Assembly: GCF_934476685.1 (NCBI RefSeq)
Contig: NZ_CAKSNX010000007.1
Location: forward strand, 1-64,000
DNA: 64,000 nucleotides
From: an uncultured Ruminococcus sp.
GTDB lineage: Bacteria; Bacillota; Clostridia; Oscillospirales; Ruminococcaceae
Reading direction: 5' to 3'
How positions within the stretch are numbered: position 1 is the stretch's first letter; each line of letters begins with the position of its first letter. Shown piece after piece: positions 16,364-26,663 of this stretch. The notes under the pieces are model-generated. The model saw only the letters and a list, made by a program, of their open reading frames with translations, ran no database searches and had not been told where the DNA came from. The position numbers and the translations under genes are program-made.

Positions 16364-19300
16364 GTGTATACATACCGACAAATGAAAAATCTTTTTCTCC
16401 AGCAGAGCTATAACGATTCGTGGGAGGATTATGAGCGCAGCCTTAATAAATCCAGTTATATAAAGTGGGATTATGTTATCCTTACATCTTCAAATGAGGA
16501 GCAGGCTCAGACCTATCGTGAGCAGATAGAGTTCAGACTTAAAAACGGACTTTTGCCCGATTCTGCGCATTATGCCGTTCTCCCTGACCCCGACGGAAAG
16601 AGAGTAGGTTCGGGCGGAGCAACTTTCAATGTGCTTAGGTATATCGCTGAGCGAGAGCAGGAAGCAGGCTGCGGCGAAAATCCTTTCAAGGATCGCAGAA
16701 TACTTGTTATACACTCCGGCGGAGATTCAAAGCGTGTTCCGCAGTATTCTGCCATAGGAAAGCTTTTTTCACCTGTTCCAAGAGAACTTCCCGACGGAAG
16801 AGGTTCAACTCTTTTTGACGAGTTTATGATAGGTATGTCGGGTGTGCCGTCCAGAATAAAAGAGGGTATGCTGGTGCTTTCGGGAGATGTACTTCTGCTT
16901 TTCAATCCTTTGCAGATAGATGCACTTTTCGACGGCGCAGCAGCTATATCCATTAAAGAAAATGTTGAAACAGGCAAGGATCACGGAGTTTTTCTTAATG
17001 ACGGAAACGATTATGTTGGTCAGTTTCTTCATAAGCAGTCAGAGGAACATCTGCGTGAAGTCGGCGCTGTGAACGATCAGGGCTGTGTTGACCTTGATAC
17101 AGGTGCTGTGCTTTTTGACTGTAATTTGATGATGTCGCTTTTCTCACTTATCTCCACTGACGGAAAAATAGATAAAGAAAAGTTTGATACTTTCGTTTCG
17201 GAAGAGGCAAGGATAAGCTTTTACGGAGATTTTCTCTATCCGCTGGCAAAGGATTCTACCCTTGAAAGCTACTATGAACAGGCTGCCGAGGGAGTGATAA
17301 ACGATACACTTACCGCCTGCCGTACAAAGATATGGGACGTTGTTCACGACTATTCAATGAAGCTCATCTGCCTTTCGCCTGCCGAGTTCATACATTTCGG
17401 TACAACAAGAGAACTCAGACAGCTTGTAACCTCTGACGTGAACGACTACGGCTTCCTGTCATGGTCTAAAAAGGTAATGTCAACAGGTGCGGAGGAAAAT
17501 GACAGCTTTGCCGCACATAATGCATACATAGGTCATGCCGCAGTTATAGGTGATAACTGCTATATCGAAAACAGCTATGTCCTCGGTGAAAGTGTTATCG
17601 GCAGCGGGGCTGTGGTATCTAATCTCCATCTGAGAAACTGCCGAGTGCCTGAAAATACTGTTTGGCATGGTCTTACTCTTAAAAACGGAAAGTATGTTAT
17701 CCGTGTGTACGGCGTTCAGGATAATCCAAAGGACAGGCTTAAAAACGGCGGAAGATTTTCGGGCATATCCATAGCGGAGTTTATGGAGAAAAACAGTCTG
17801 GAGTATTCTCAGCTGTGGGACGATGATGAAGATTACCTCTGGTTCGCAAAGCTTTACCCTGTATGTGATACAAGAGAACAGGCTGCTGAAATGGCTGAGA
17901 TAATATGCAGAATGACAGACGGCACAGCCTCTGAAAATGATATAAACGCATGGAAAAACAGCGAAAGAGAAAGCCTTTATTCAAGCTTCAATTCCGCAGA
18001 CGTTTTGAAAGATCTCGCCTTTGAGCATGAGCTTGAAAGCAGGATACTTGCCAACAGATTTACACGCAAACTCAGCGATAATGTTTATTATGAGGACGCA
18101 CTCAAAGTATTCGGCAGACGTGGGATAACGGAAGATATATGCTCGGAACTTATGGCGGACGCAGAGAATTCTTCCGAGGATCTGAAAATAAGGATATATT
18201 ATGCCCTGTCACGCTTTATGAAAAAGAATAAGATAAAGTTTGACGGCAAGCCATATGACTATTTTGAGTCAAAGTGCTTTAATGAGATATTGGAACTTAT
18301 ATATAATGACGCTGTGAAAAATCTCCCCGACTCAGATAATTACAGGATAACCACAGATGAAGTCAGTGTTCAGCTGCCTGTCCGTGTAAACTGGGGCGGA
18401 GGCTGGACGGATACACCTCCTCACTGCAACGAAAAGGGCGGAGTTGTGCTTAACACAGCCATAAAGCTTAAAGGCATTTACCCTGTTCAGGTGTGCGTGA
18501 AAAAGCTTGATAAGCTGTATATAGAGTTTGAAAGTCAGGACGTAGGAGTAAAAGGCAGCGCAGAAACTGTGGCAGAGATACAGGATTGTTATAATCCTTA
18601 TGACCCGTTCGCACTGCATAAGGCTGCACTTATCGCCTGCGGCATAGTTCCGCAGAAGGGCAGCGCAGAGCTGAAAGATATCTTAAAACGTATCGGCGGA
18701 GGAATTTATATCTCCACACAGGTGGTGGGAGTACCGAAAGGCTCTGGACTCGGAACGAGCAGTATCCTTTCCGCAGCCTGCGTAAAGGCGCTTATGACAT
18801 TCCTCGGACAGGATACGGACAACAGCCGCATATCCGAAATAGTCCTCGGAATGGAGCAGATAATGAGTACAGGCGGCGGCTGGCAGGATCAGGTCGGCGG
18901 ACTTACCACAGGCATAAAGTTTATCCGCAGCAAGCCGGGTGTGCATCAAAGCCTTGACGTTGAGCATATAAAACTCAGCGAGGAAACTCAGAAAGAACTT
19001 CAGGACAGATTTGCTCTTATCTATACAGGTCAGCGCAGACTGGCAAGAAATCTGCTGCGTGATGTTGTGGGCAATTATATCGGCGCAAGACCTGAGAGCG
19101 TCAGTGCATTGGATAAAATGGCATCGCTCGCCGCACTTATGAAGTTTGAGCTGGAGAGAGGGAATGTTGACGCATTCGCTAAACTGCTGGATCAGCATTG
19201 GGAACTTTCAAAGCAGCTTGACGCAGGCAGCACAAATACTTGCATAGATCAGATCTTTATGTCCTGCGATGACCTCATTTGCGGAAAAATAATATCGGGA

Positions 19301-19429
19301 GCAGGCGGCGGAGGATTTCTTCAGGTCATCCTCAAAAAGGGAGTAACAAAGCAGCAGCTCAGAGAACGCATAAAGGAACTCTTCCAGGACAGCGGCGTAG
19401 ATGTCTGGGACTGCGAGCTGCTTTTCTGA
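16364..19429 (+). CDS. fkp: Bifunctional L-fucokinase/fucose-1-phosphate guanylyltransferase
   Basis: 1021 residues, the length range of Bacteroides Fkp. N-terminal guanylyltransferase: GSGGATFNVL, then HSGGDSKRVPQYSAIGKLF as nucleotide-binding loop. Middle: left-handed beta-helix repeats (YIGHAAVIGDNCYIENS, about residue 390). C-terminal GHMP kinase (about 680-1020): RVNWGGGWTDTPPHC, phosphate loop VPKGSGLGTSSILSAA and GAGGGGFL. It converts L-fucose plus ATP and GTP into GDP-L-fucose in two steps (salvage). Start is GTG at 16364 with a weak ribosome site; the ATG at 16382 is the alternative. It is followed by the de novo genes gmd, fcl and manC. Confidence 0.93.
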   Translation: MYTYRQMKNLFLQQSYNDSWEDYERSLNKSSYIKWDYVILTSSNEEQAQTYREQIEFRLKNGLLPDSAHYAVLPDPDGKRVGSGGATFNVLRYIAEREQEAGCGENPFKDRRILVIHSGGDSKRVPQYSAIGKLFSPVPRELPDGRGSTLFDEFMIGMSGVPSRIKEGMLVLSGDVLLLFNPLQIDALFDGAAAISIKENVETGKDHGVFLNDGNDYVGQFLHKQSEEHLREVGAVNDQGCVDLDTGAVLFDCNLMMSLFSLISTDGKIDKEKFDTFVSEEARISFYGDFLYPLAKDSTLESYYEQAAEGVINDTLTACRTKIWDVVHDYSMKLICLSPAEFIHFGTTRELRQLVTSDVNDYGFLSWSKKVMSTGAEENDSFAAHNAYIGHAAVIGDNCYIENSYVLGESVIGSGAVVSNLHLRNCRVPENTVWHGLTLKNGKYVIRVYGVQDNPKDRLKNGGRFSGISIAEFMEKNSLEYSQLWDDDEDYLWFAKLYPVCDTREQAAEMAEIICRMTDGTASENDINAWKNSERESLYSSFNSADVLKDLAFEHELESRILANRFTRKLSDNVYYEDALKVFGRRGITEDICSELMADAENSSEDLKIRIYYALSRFMKKNKIKFDGKPYDYFESKCFNEILELIYNDAVKNLPDSDNYRITTDEVSVQLPVRVNWGGGWTDTPPHCNEKGGVVLNTAIKLKGIYPVQVCVKKLDKLYIEFESQDVGVKGSAETVAEIQDCYNPYDPFALHKAALIACGIVPQKGSAELKDILKRIGGGIYISTQVVGVPKGSGLGTSSILSAACVKALMTFLGQDTDNSRISEIVLGMEQIMSTGGGWQDQVGGLTTGIKFIRSKPGVHQSLDVEHIKLSEETQKELQDRFALIYTGQRRLARNLLRDVVGNYIGARPESVSALDKMASLAALMKFELERGNVDAFAKLLDQHWELSKQLDAGSTNTCIDQIFMSCDDLICGKIISGAGGGGFLQVILKKGVTKQQLRERIKELFQDSGVDVWDCELLF

Positions 19430-19471
19430 TACAGAAACCAAGATAATGCTACCTAAAGTCTAAATTTTACA

Positions 19472-19500
19472 TTGTTTTACCTCCAAAATAAGTTTATAAT
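19472..19500 (+). promoter_or_regulatory. Promoter of gmd-fcl-manC
   Basis: TTGTTT (19472-19477), 17-nt spacer, TATAAT (19495-19500). The -10 is the inner end of the left arm of the inverted repeat at 19479-19547, so RNA from this promoter lacks that arm. Confidence 0.6.
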
Positions 19501-19547
19501 GTTTTTAATGACCAATTCTTTAAGATATTATAAACTGTTTTGGAGGT
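19479..19547 (+). promoter_or_regulatory. Long inverted repeat covering the gmd ribosome site
   Basis: ACCTCCAAAA plus AGTTTATAAT (19479-19500, two extra bases between) pair with ATTATAAACT plus TTTTGGAGGT (19527-19547, one extra base between): 20 bp with a small bulge, loop of about 26 nt. The outer end is GGAGGT, the Shine-Dalgarno sequence 9 nt before the gmd ATG. RNA that reads in from fkp would fold it and block gmd translation; RNA from the local promoter would not. Confidence 0.6.
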
Positions 19548-19556
19548 ATTATTTTT

Positions 19557-20603
19557 ATGAAAAAAGCACTTATTACAGGAATTACGGGACAGGACGGCAG
19601 CTATCTTGCAGAATTCCTCCTTGAAAAGGGATATGAAGTTCACGGAATAACAAGAAGAGCGTCCATTTCAAATACAGCAAGAATAGACCATCTTATTGCT
19701 GATAATGTTATCACACTTCATGACGGCGACCTTTCGGACTCATCTAGCCTTATCAGAATAATCGGTCTTGTTCAGCCTGACGAGATATATAATCTTGCGG
19801 CACAGAGCCATGTTCAGGTATCTTTCGATGTTCCTGAGTATTCGGGCGACGTTGACGCTATCGGCGTACTGAGAATACTTGAGGCTGTAAGAATACTCGG
19901 ACTTACCAAAAAGACAAGAGTTTATCAGGCATCAACTTCTGAGCTTTACGGCAAGGTAGAGGAAGTTCCGCAGAAGGAAACTACTCCGTTCCACCCATAC
20001 AGCCCTTACGCTGTTGCAAAGCAGTACGGTTTCTGGATAACAAAGGAGTATCGTGAGGCTTATGGAATGTTCGCCGTAAACGGCATTCTCTTTAACCACG
20101 AATCTGAGAGAAGAGGAGAAAACTTCGTTACAAGAAAGATAACTCTTGCAGCAGGAAGGATCGCCTGCGGACTTCAGGATCATCTTGAACTGGGCAATAT
20201 GGATTCACTTCGTGACTGGGGTTATGCAAAGGACTATGTTGAGTGTATGTGGCTCATTATGCAGCAGGATAAGCCGGACGATTTCGTTATCGCAACAGGC
20301 GAGCAGCATACAGTCCGTGACTTCACCGAAAGAGCATTCAAGGCAGTGGGAATAGATATCCGCTGGGAAGGCTCAGGCATAGATGAAAAGGGTTACGACA
20401 AGGCAACAGGAAAAATGGTAGTGTCGGTAAATCCTAAGTGGTACAGACCTACTGACGTTGATAATCTTTGGGGCGATCCGACTAAGGCAAAAACTGTTCT
20501 CGGCTGGGATCCGCAGAAAACAACATACGAGCAGCTTGTTGAGATAATGGCTAAGCATGACTATGAGCTTGCTAAAAAAGAAGCTGCCGTTAAAAATGCG
20601 TAA
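19557..20603 (+). CDS. gmd: GDP-mannose 4,6-dehydratase
   Basis: 348 residues, extended [19 protein letters not shown] is the GDP-mannose dehydratase nucleotide motif (residues 7-22); ASTSELYG gives catalytic Thr/Ser-Glu and [11 protein letters not shown] the Tyr and Lys. [18 protein letters not shown] is highly specific for Gmd. It makes GDP-4-keto-6-deoxymannose, first step of de novo GDP-L-fucose. It lies 127 bp after fkp with its own promoter and a ribosome site in an inverted repeat, and leads into fcl (23 bp gap). Confidence 0.97.
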   Translation: MKKALITGITGQDGSYLAEFLLEKGYEVHGITRRASISNTARIDHLIADNVITLHDGDLSDSSSLIRIIGLVQPDEIYNLAAQSHVQVSFDVPEYSGDVDAIGVLRILEAVRILGLTKKTRVYQASTSELYGKVEEVPQKETTPFHPYSPYAVAKQYGFWITKEYREAYGMFAVNGILFNHESERRGENFVTRKITLAAGRIACGLQDHLELGNMDSLRDWGYAKDYVECMWLIMQQDKPDDFVIATGEQHTVRDFTERAFKAVGIDIRWEGSGIDEKGYDKATGKMVVSVNPKWYRPTDVDNLWGDPTKAKTVLGWDPQKTTYEQLVEIMAKHDYELAKKEAAVKNA

Positions 20604-20626
20604 TATGATCTCGGAGGGTGAGTAAA

Positions 20627-21571
20627 ATGATGGAAAAGAATGCGAAAATATATGTTGCAGGTCACAGAGGAATGGTAGGTTCAGCTATCGTCCGTGAACT
20701 TGAAAGACAGGGTTATACAAATATCATTACCAGAACACATAAGGAGCTTGACCTTTGCAGACAGGACGCAGTTGAAGAGTTCTTTGCGCAGGAAAAGCCT
20801 GAGTATGTGTTCCTTGCAGCAGCAAAGGTCGGCGGAATAATCGCAAATCAGAATGCGCTTGCTGATTTTATGTATGATAATATGATACTTGAAATGAACG
20901 TTATAAACTCTGCATGGAAAAACGGCTGCAAAAAGCTTGAATTTCTCGGTTCTTCCTGTATCTATCCAAGAATGGCACCTCAGCCAATGCAGGAAAGCTG
21001 TCTGCTGACAAGCGAGCTTGAAAAGACAAACGAGGCTTATGCCCTTGCAAAGATATCAGGACTTAAATACTGCGAGTTCCTTAACAGACAGTACGGTACA
21101 GACTATATCTCAGTTATGCCGACGAACCTTTACGGTCCGAATGATAACTACCACCCGACACACAGCCACGTTCTCCCTGCACTTATAAGAAGATTTCACG
21201 AGGCAAAGATCAGCGGTGCAAAGGAAGTTACCTGCTGGGGCGACGGAAGTCCGCTGAGAGAATTTCTCTATGTTGACGATCTTGCAAACCTCTGCGTTTT
21301 CCTTATGAACAATTACAGCGGAAATGAAACTGTAAACGCAGGTACAGGCAAGGAACTTACCATAAAGGAGCTTACAGAGCTTGTGGCAAAGGTCATCGGA
21401 TATGAGGGCGAGATAAAGTGGGATACATCAAAGCCGAACGGTACACCGAGAAAGCTGCTTGATGTTTCAAAGGCTGAAAAGCTTGGCTGGAAATATAAGA
21501 CGGAGCTTGAGGAGGGCATAAGACTTTCCTATGAGGACTTCCTCAATAACCCTATGAGAGCCGAGAGGTAA
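20627..21571 (+). CDS. fcl: GDP-L-fucose synthase
   Basis: 314 residues from ATG 20627 (GGAGG 9 nt upstream; a GTG at 20618 overlaps the ribosome site and is rejected). [17 protein letters not shown] is the NADP-binding loop, FLGSSCIYP and YALAKISG carry Ser, Tyr and Lys, and the [20 protein letters not shown] stretch is diagnostic. It epimerises and reduces GDP-4-keto-6-deoxymannose to GDP-L-fucose with NADPH. In the operon gmd-fcl-manC (4 bp before manC). Confidence 0.97.
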   Translation: MMEKNAKIYVAGHRGMVGSAIVRELERQGYTNIITRTHKELDLCRQDAVEEFFAQEKPEYVFLAAAKVGGIIANQNALADFMYDNMILEMNVINSAWKNGCKKLEFLGSSCIYPRMAPQPMQESCLLTSELEKTNEAYALAKISGLKYCEFLNRQYGTDYISVMPTNLYGPNDNYHPTHSHVLPALIRRFHEAKISGAKEVTCWGDGSPLREFLYVDDLANLCVFLMNNYSGNETVNAGTGKELTIKELTELVAKVIGYEGEIKWDTSKPNGTPRKLLDVSKAEKLGWKYKTELEEGIRLSYEDFLNNPMRAER

Positions 21572-21575
21572 ACGA

Positions 21576-22889
21576 ATGAATATTGTTTTATTATCAGGCG
21601 GTTCGGGCAAGAGATTGTGGCCGCTCTCAAATGACATACGCTCAAAGCAGTTCATAAAGATATTCCAGAATGAGAACGGCGAGTATGAATCAATGGTACA
21701 GCGTGTTTACCGTCAGATAAAAAAAGCTGACAGCAGCGCCGTTGTTACCATAGCGACTTCAAAATCACAGGTATCTGCCATACATAATCAGCTCGGCGGT
21801 GAAGTCGGCATAAGCGTTGAACCTTGCAGACGTGATACTTTTCCTGCCATTGCACTGGCAGCACAGTATCTTCACGATGTAAAGGGTGTAAAGAAAAATG
21901 AATCCGTTGTGGTATGCCCTGTTGACCCATATGTAGAGGACGATTATTTTAAAGCTGTAAAAAAGCTCGGTGAGATAGCTGAAACTTCTGACGCAAACCT
22001 TGTGCTTATGGGTATAGAGCCGACTTATCCAAGTGAAAAGTACGGATACATCATTCCCGAAAGCAAAGATGATATAAGCAGCGTTTCTATGTTCAAGGAA
22101 AAGCCGAATGCAGAAACAGCGGCAGAATATATATCACAGGGAGCGTTGTGGAACGGCGGAGTTTTCGCCTTCAGACTCGGCTATGTTCTTGATATCGCAC
22201 ATAAGCTTATCGACTATACAGATTACAGCGACCTTTTCGCAAAGTATGAAACCCTTACAAAGATATCCTTTGACTATGCGGTAGTAGAGCATGAGGATAA
22301 AATAGCCGTTATGCGTTTTGCAGGCGAGTGGAAAGACTTAGGAACATGGAATACCCTTACCGAGGCTATGGAGAACAATTCCGTGGGCAAGGCGATATTC
22401 AATGAAAACTGTGCAGGCTCTCATGTTATCAACGAGCTTAATGTGCCTATACTCTGTATGGGATTGAAAAATGTAGTTGTTTCCGCAAGCCCAGAGGGAA
22501 TACTTGTGTCGGATAAGGAGCAGTCCAGCTTTATAAAACCGTTCGTTGACGAGATAGATCAGCAGATAATGTTTGCCGAAAAATCATGGGGAAGTTTCAG
22601 AGTGCTTGATGTTGAGGACGACAGCCTTACCATAAAAGTAACACTTAACCCAGGTCACAGAATGAATTATCACAGCCATGAAAAGCGTGATGAGGTGTGG
22701 ACGATAGTTGCAGGAAAGGGAAGAACTATTATAGACGGTTTTGACCACAGCGTAACTGTCGGTGATGTTATCACAATGAAAGCAGGTACAAAGCATACCA
22801 TCATTGCCGAAACGGAACTAAGGCTTATAGAAGTACAGATCGGTAAGGATATAAGCGTACACGATAAAATCAAATATGAACTCGACTGA
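21576..22889 (+). CDS. manC: Mannose-1-phosphate guanylyltransferase with cupin (PMI-like) domain
   Basis: 437 residues. Residues 1-270 are the guanylyltransferase (LLSGGSGKRLWPLS loop, SKQF, FKEKPNAETA, ALWNGGVFAF). Residues about 330-435 are the cupin of type II phosphomannose isomerase (WGSFRVLD, then NPGHRMNYHSHEKRDEVWTI with metal-binding His and Glu). It supplies GDP-mannose for Gmd, possibly also mannose-6-phosphate. The phosphomannomutase needed between is not in the window. It ends at a strong terminator. Confidence 0.94.
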   Translation: MNIVLLSGGSGKRLWPLSNDIRSKQFIKIFQNENGEYESMVQRVYRQIKKADSSAVVTIATSKSQVSAIHNQLGGEVGISVEPCRRDTFPAIALAAQYLHDVKGVKKNESVVVCPVDPYVEDDYFKAVKKLGEIAETSDANLVLMGIEPTYPSEKYGYIIPESKDDISSVSMFKEKPNAETAAEYISQGALWNGGVFAFRLGYVLDIAHKLIDYTDYSDLFAKYETLTKISFDYAVVEHEDKIAVMRFAGEWKDLGTWNTLTEAMENNSVGKAIFNENCAGSHVINELNVPILCMGLKNVVVSASPEGILVSDKEQSSFIKPFVDEIDQQIMFAEKSWGSFRVLDVEDDSLTIKVTLNPGHRMNYHSHEKRDEVWTIVAGKGRTIIDGFDHSVTVGDVITMKAGTKHTIIAETELRLIEVQIGKDISVHDKIKYELD

Positions 22890-22917
22890 TAAATATAAAT
22901 TATATTTGTCTGAACGT

Positions 22918-22951
22918 CCCGAAAGTGCTGATGTGCTTTCGGGATTTTTTT
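22918..22951 (+). terminator. Terminator of gmd-fcl-manC
   Basis: Stem CCCGAAAG/CTTTCGGG (22918-22925 with 22936-22943) followed by A and seven T residues. Confidence 0.85.
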
Positions 22952-23072
22952 ATGTGTGCAGCGCAAAGTTGTATTCGGTTAACACTTTGTTAATAATTAC
23001 GATTTTCTCTTTAAAAAGATAACTGACAGTTGTGCAACTATATAAAATCTTCGGATATGTGCGCTCAATGTG

Positions 23073-23101
23073 TTGACATTGCAGGCATATCATGTTAATA
23101 T
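23073..23101 (+). promoter_or_regulatory. Enolase promoter
   Basis: TTGACA (23073-23078), 17-nt spacer, TAATAT (23096-23101), giving an untranslated leader of about 130 nt before ATG 23241. The rest of the 351-bp gap between manC and eno holds the manC terminator, a palindrome at +1 and a leader hairpin. Confidence 0.7.
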
Positions 23102-23107
23102 ATCTAT

Positions 23108-23125
23108 GGTTAGTTAATACTAACC
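23108..23125. promoter_or_regulatory. Palindrome at the enolase transcription start
   Basis: Perfect 18-bp palindromic site GGTTAGTTAATACTAACC (7-bp arms, 4-bp centre), just where RNA would start. It is a plausible repressor operator; no assigned regulator. Confidence 0.5.
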
Positions 23126-23179
23126 AAGTGAGAATAAACCATGCAGACTCCTTGAAAACAAAGTGCGAAATTGTTTTTA

Positions 23180-23199
23180 CCCGAAAGCTGGCTTTCGGG
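23180..23199 (+). promoter_or_regulatory. Hairpin in the enolase leader
   Basis: CCCGAAAG-CTGG-CTTTCGGG, 8 bp with a tetraloop and no T tract, so not a terminator. Its stem is the same as that of the manC terminator 260 bp upstream. It may protect or time the enolase mRNA. Confidence 0.45.
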
Positions 23200-23234
23200 A
23201 TCGTCTGCATAATGGTAATAAATCAAAGGAGTAG

Positions 23235-24536
<1,302 letters not shown>

Positions 24537-24552
24537 TCCTATAATCCACTTA

Positions 24553-24599
24553 GAATCCGCTCTGAGTTCAGCACATCTCAGGGCGGATCCTATTTTTTT
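24553..24599 (+). terminator. Enolase terminator
   Basis: Imperfect stem GAATCCGCTCTGAG with CTCAGGGCGGATCC, then TATTTTTTT. Confidence 0.8.
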
Positions 24600-24706
24600 C
24601 TGTACATAAAAGCCGTTTATTTATAAAAAGTCTATAAACAGAAAATTATTCTGCAAAGATAACCTTCTATAATAAAGGTATAAATTATTTTATGGAGGAC
24701 AATTTT

Positions 24707-25330
24707 ATGACTGATAAGGAAATAAAAGTTCAGAGATATAAGGAGCAGAATAAGACAGCAGAAAAGAGAAAGATCGTTTTTACAGGCTCCTCCCTTATGG
24801 AGATGTTCCCTATAAATAAACTGCTTGAAGAACATGGTGATGATACCATAATATATAACCGTGGAGTAGGCGGATTTCTTTCTGACGAACTTCTTGCGGT
24901 CATTGATACCTGTGCGACAGACCTTATGCCGTCAAAGGTATTTATAAATATCGGCACAAATGATCTCAGCTGGTCAACTATCCCGATGAGCCAGCTTATG
25001 GATAACTATGACAGAATAATCACTGCCATCGAAAAGGCTGTGCCTGATGTAAAGATCTATCTTATGGCATACTATCCTGTGAATTTTGAGGCAGCGTCTG
25101 AAGAAATGAAAGAGTGCCTTAAAATACGAACAAATGAGAAGATAAATGCCGCAAATGAAGAAGTCAGAAAGCTTGCCGCAAAGCATGGTCAGCCTTTTAT
25201 AAACATAAATGCCGCTCTTAAAGATGAGCAGGGCAGACTGAAAGCGGAATATACCATTGAGGGACTTCACATAAACGAAAGCGGTTACAGAGCAATATAC
25301 GATGATATAATGAAGTATGTAAAAGAATAA
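24707..25330 (+). CDS. SGNH/GDSL-type hydrolase
   Basis: 207 residues from ATG 24707 (GGAGGA 7 nt upstream; an ATG at 24692 overlaps that site). Block I is FTGSSLMEMFP (Ser nucleophile in GSS), the block II Gly is in YNRGVGG, block III is NIGTNDLSW, and the final His is in EGLHINESGY. The dyad position usually Asp (DGLH) is Glu here. No signal peptide, so a cytoplasmic esterase or acyl/acetyl hydrolase; the substrate is unknown. Single-gene unit after enolase. Confidence 0.85.
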   Translation: MTDKEIKVQRYKEQNKTAEKRKIVFTGSSLMEMFPINKLLEEHGDDTIIYNRGVGGFLSDELLAVIDTCATDLMPSKVFINIGTNDLSWSTIPMSQLMDNYDRIITAIEKAVPDVKIYLMAYYPVNFEAASEEMKECLKIRTNEKINAANEEVRKLAAKHGQPFININAALKDEQGRLKAEYTIEGLHINESGYRAIYDDIMKYVKE

Positions 25331-25345
25331 AATCTGTATTAAATG

Positions 25346-25390
25346 AAAAACTGACGATGATTTTTTCACCGCCAGTTTTTTTATTTTTTG
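25346..25390. terminator. Bidirectional terminator between SGNH gene and azlCD
   Basis: CTGACGATGA/TCACCGCCAG (25351-25360 with 25367-25376) with a T loop. On the minus strand all ten positions pair using two G-U pairs and five T residues follow; on the plus strand there are two mismatches but a run of seven T residues. Confidence 0.7.
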
Positions 25391-25399
25391 TAATATTTG

Positions 25400-25702
25400 C
25401 TATATCAAAAGAACGATAAATGCCGCCGCACTTGCCGCCAGAGCAACAGTTATAAGCGAACGTCCGCAGAATGCGGTGATGAATGCCACCGCAAAACCTG
25501 CCGCAGCAGAAACCATACTGCCCGTTGAGTAAAAGACCGCAGGAATGGTCATTGCGCCGAGAACAGCATATGGAACGTAGTAAAGAAAGCTCTGAACGAA
25601 CTGAGAATTTATCTTTTTTCTGAACACCATTATAGGCAGCATTCTTATCAGATATGTAACGCCTGCCATTATGGCTATGTAGATCACAAGCTGTATGTTC
25701 AT
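25400..25702 (-). CDS. azlD: AzlD-type branched-chain amino acid export subunit
   Basis: 100 residues, four hydrophobic helices, with the family motif VTYLIRMLPIMVFRKKI and YVPYAVLGAMTIPAVF. AzlD is the small partner of AzlC; together they export branched-chain amino acids or analogues such as azaleucine. Its start overlaps the azlC stop (ATGA), the usual arrangement. Confidence 0.9.
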   Translation of the reverse strand: MNIQLVIYIAIMAGVTYLIRMLPIMVFRKKINSQFVQSFLYYVPYAVLGAMTIPAVFYSTGSMVSAAAGFAVAFITAFCGRSLITVALAASAAAFIVLLI

Positions 25703-26421
25703 TTTTCCTCCTTATTGTCTGTTTTCGGAAAAACGACAGCTCCGAAAGCGGCTGCGATGACTGCGCAGATGATTATGGAAAATCCCTGAGAAACTCCCGA
25801 AAATAAAGGGACATATTTCAGAATACAGCTGATTGTGGCTGAGATAAGTACTACCGCAAGTACGCCGACAGCTTTTCTTGCCACAGGAACGAATATGGCA
25901 ACGAACATTCCGTATATGGCAATGCCGAGAGCGGCTTTGATCTTTTCGGGAAGTATCTCACCTGCACAGCCGCCCAGAAGAGTGCCAAGCGACCAGCACA
26001 CAAAAGGCAGGGAGATAAGTCCGCCCATATAGTGCTTTGATACCTCTCCGCTTTTTCCTGAGGCAACGGCAAAGATCTCATCTGTTATTCCGAAGGATAC
26101 CGCAAGTCTGCTGAGATTGGTGAATTTCCCGTCAAGCTTTTGTGAGAGCGAAAGGCTCATAAGAGCGTAGCGCATATTTATTACCAGCTGAGCAAGAGCC
26201 ATTTCTATGTATCCCCCTCCGCCTGCAATGACAGCAATTCCTGCCACCTGACCTGCTGAGGTGAGATTAGTCATAGAAATTATGACCGCCGTAAGTACAG
26301 AAAGCCCCGAACTGACAGCAAGGATACCGAGTCCGAATGAAACCGAAAGATACCCTAAGCCGATCGGTACGCTGTCCTTTAGTCCGCTGAGAAAATCCCT
26401 GCGAGCTGTTGATGATAACAT
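25699..26421 (-). CDS. azlC: AzlC-type branched-chain amino acid export permease
   Basis: 240 residues, about seven membrane helices. RRDFLSGLKDSVPIGLGYLS and the following SVSFGLGI match the AzlC N-terminus; NMRYALMSLSLSQKL and GITDEIFAVA are further family motifs. Pairs with azlD, overlapping by 4 bp. Ribosome site GGGGA is about 9 nt before the ATG. Regulation not visible in the 240-bp gap beyond it, which holds the promoter of the next LRR gene. Confidence 0.92.
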   Translation of the reverse strand: MLSSTARRDFLSGLKDSVPIGLGYLSVSFGLGILAVSSGLSVLTAVIISMTNLTSAGQVAGIAVIAGGGGYIEMALAQLVINMRYALMSLSLSQKLDGKFTNLSRLAVSFGITDEIFAVASGKSGEVSKHYMGGLISLPFVCWSLGTLLGGCAGEILPEKIKAALGIAIYGMFVAIFVPVARKAVGVLAVVLISATISCILKYVPLFSGVSQGFSIIICAVIAAAFGAVVFPKTDNKEEK

Positions 26422-26565
26422 TATAAGATCCCCATTCTGTGTATTTTTATCCTGACTTTTATTTGACCAAACATATATAAATATAACATACTATCATAAA
26501 TAAAGCAAGGGCGAAAAGAAGATTTTTTATCACATAAAAATATGTTCATTTTTGTGCATTTTGTG

Positions 26566-26594
26566 TTGACAGGCTTGATAAATAGTGGTAAAAT
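26566..26594 (+). promoter_or_regulatory. Promoter of the second LRR gene
   Basis: TTGACA (26566-26571), 17-nt spacer, TAAAAT (26589-26594). Confidence 0.75.
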
Positions 26595-26663
26595 AATCTT
26601 GAGAAACAAAGTCATATAATTTTAATTAAATGATTTTAATATCAGATACAGGAGGTCGAAAAT

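Noticed and set aside
19479..19547. Invertible promoter (phase variation) at gmd
   Set aside because: The repeats enclose only about 26 bp, the -10 lies in the arm itself so inversion would recreate the same sequence, and no invertase is near.
22976..23001. Rex box upstream of eno (GGTTAACACTTTGTTAA)
   Set aside because: The half-sites are in the reverse order (TTAACA then TGTTAA) and the spacing does not fit TTGTTAA-N4-TTAACAA.
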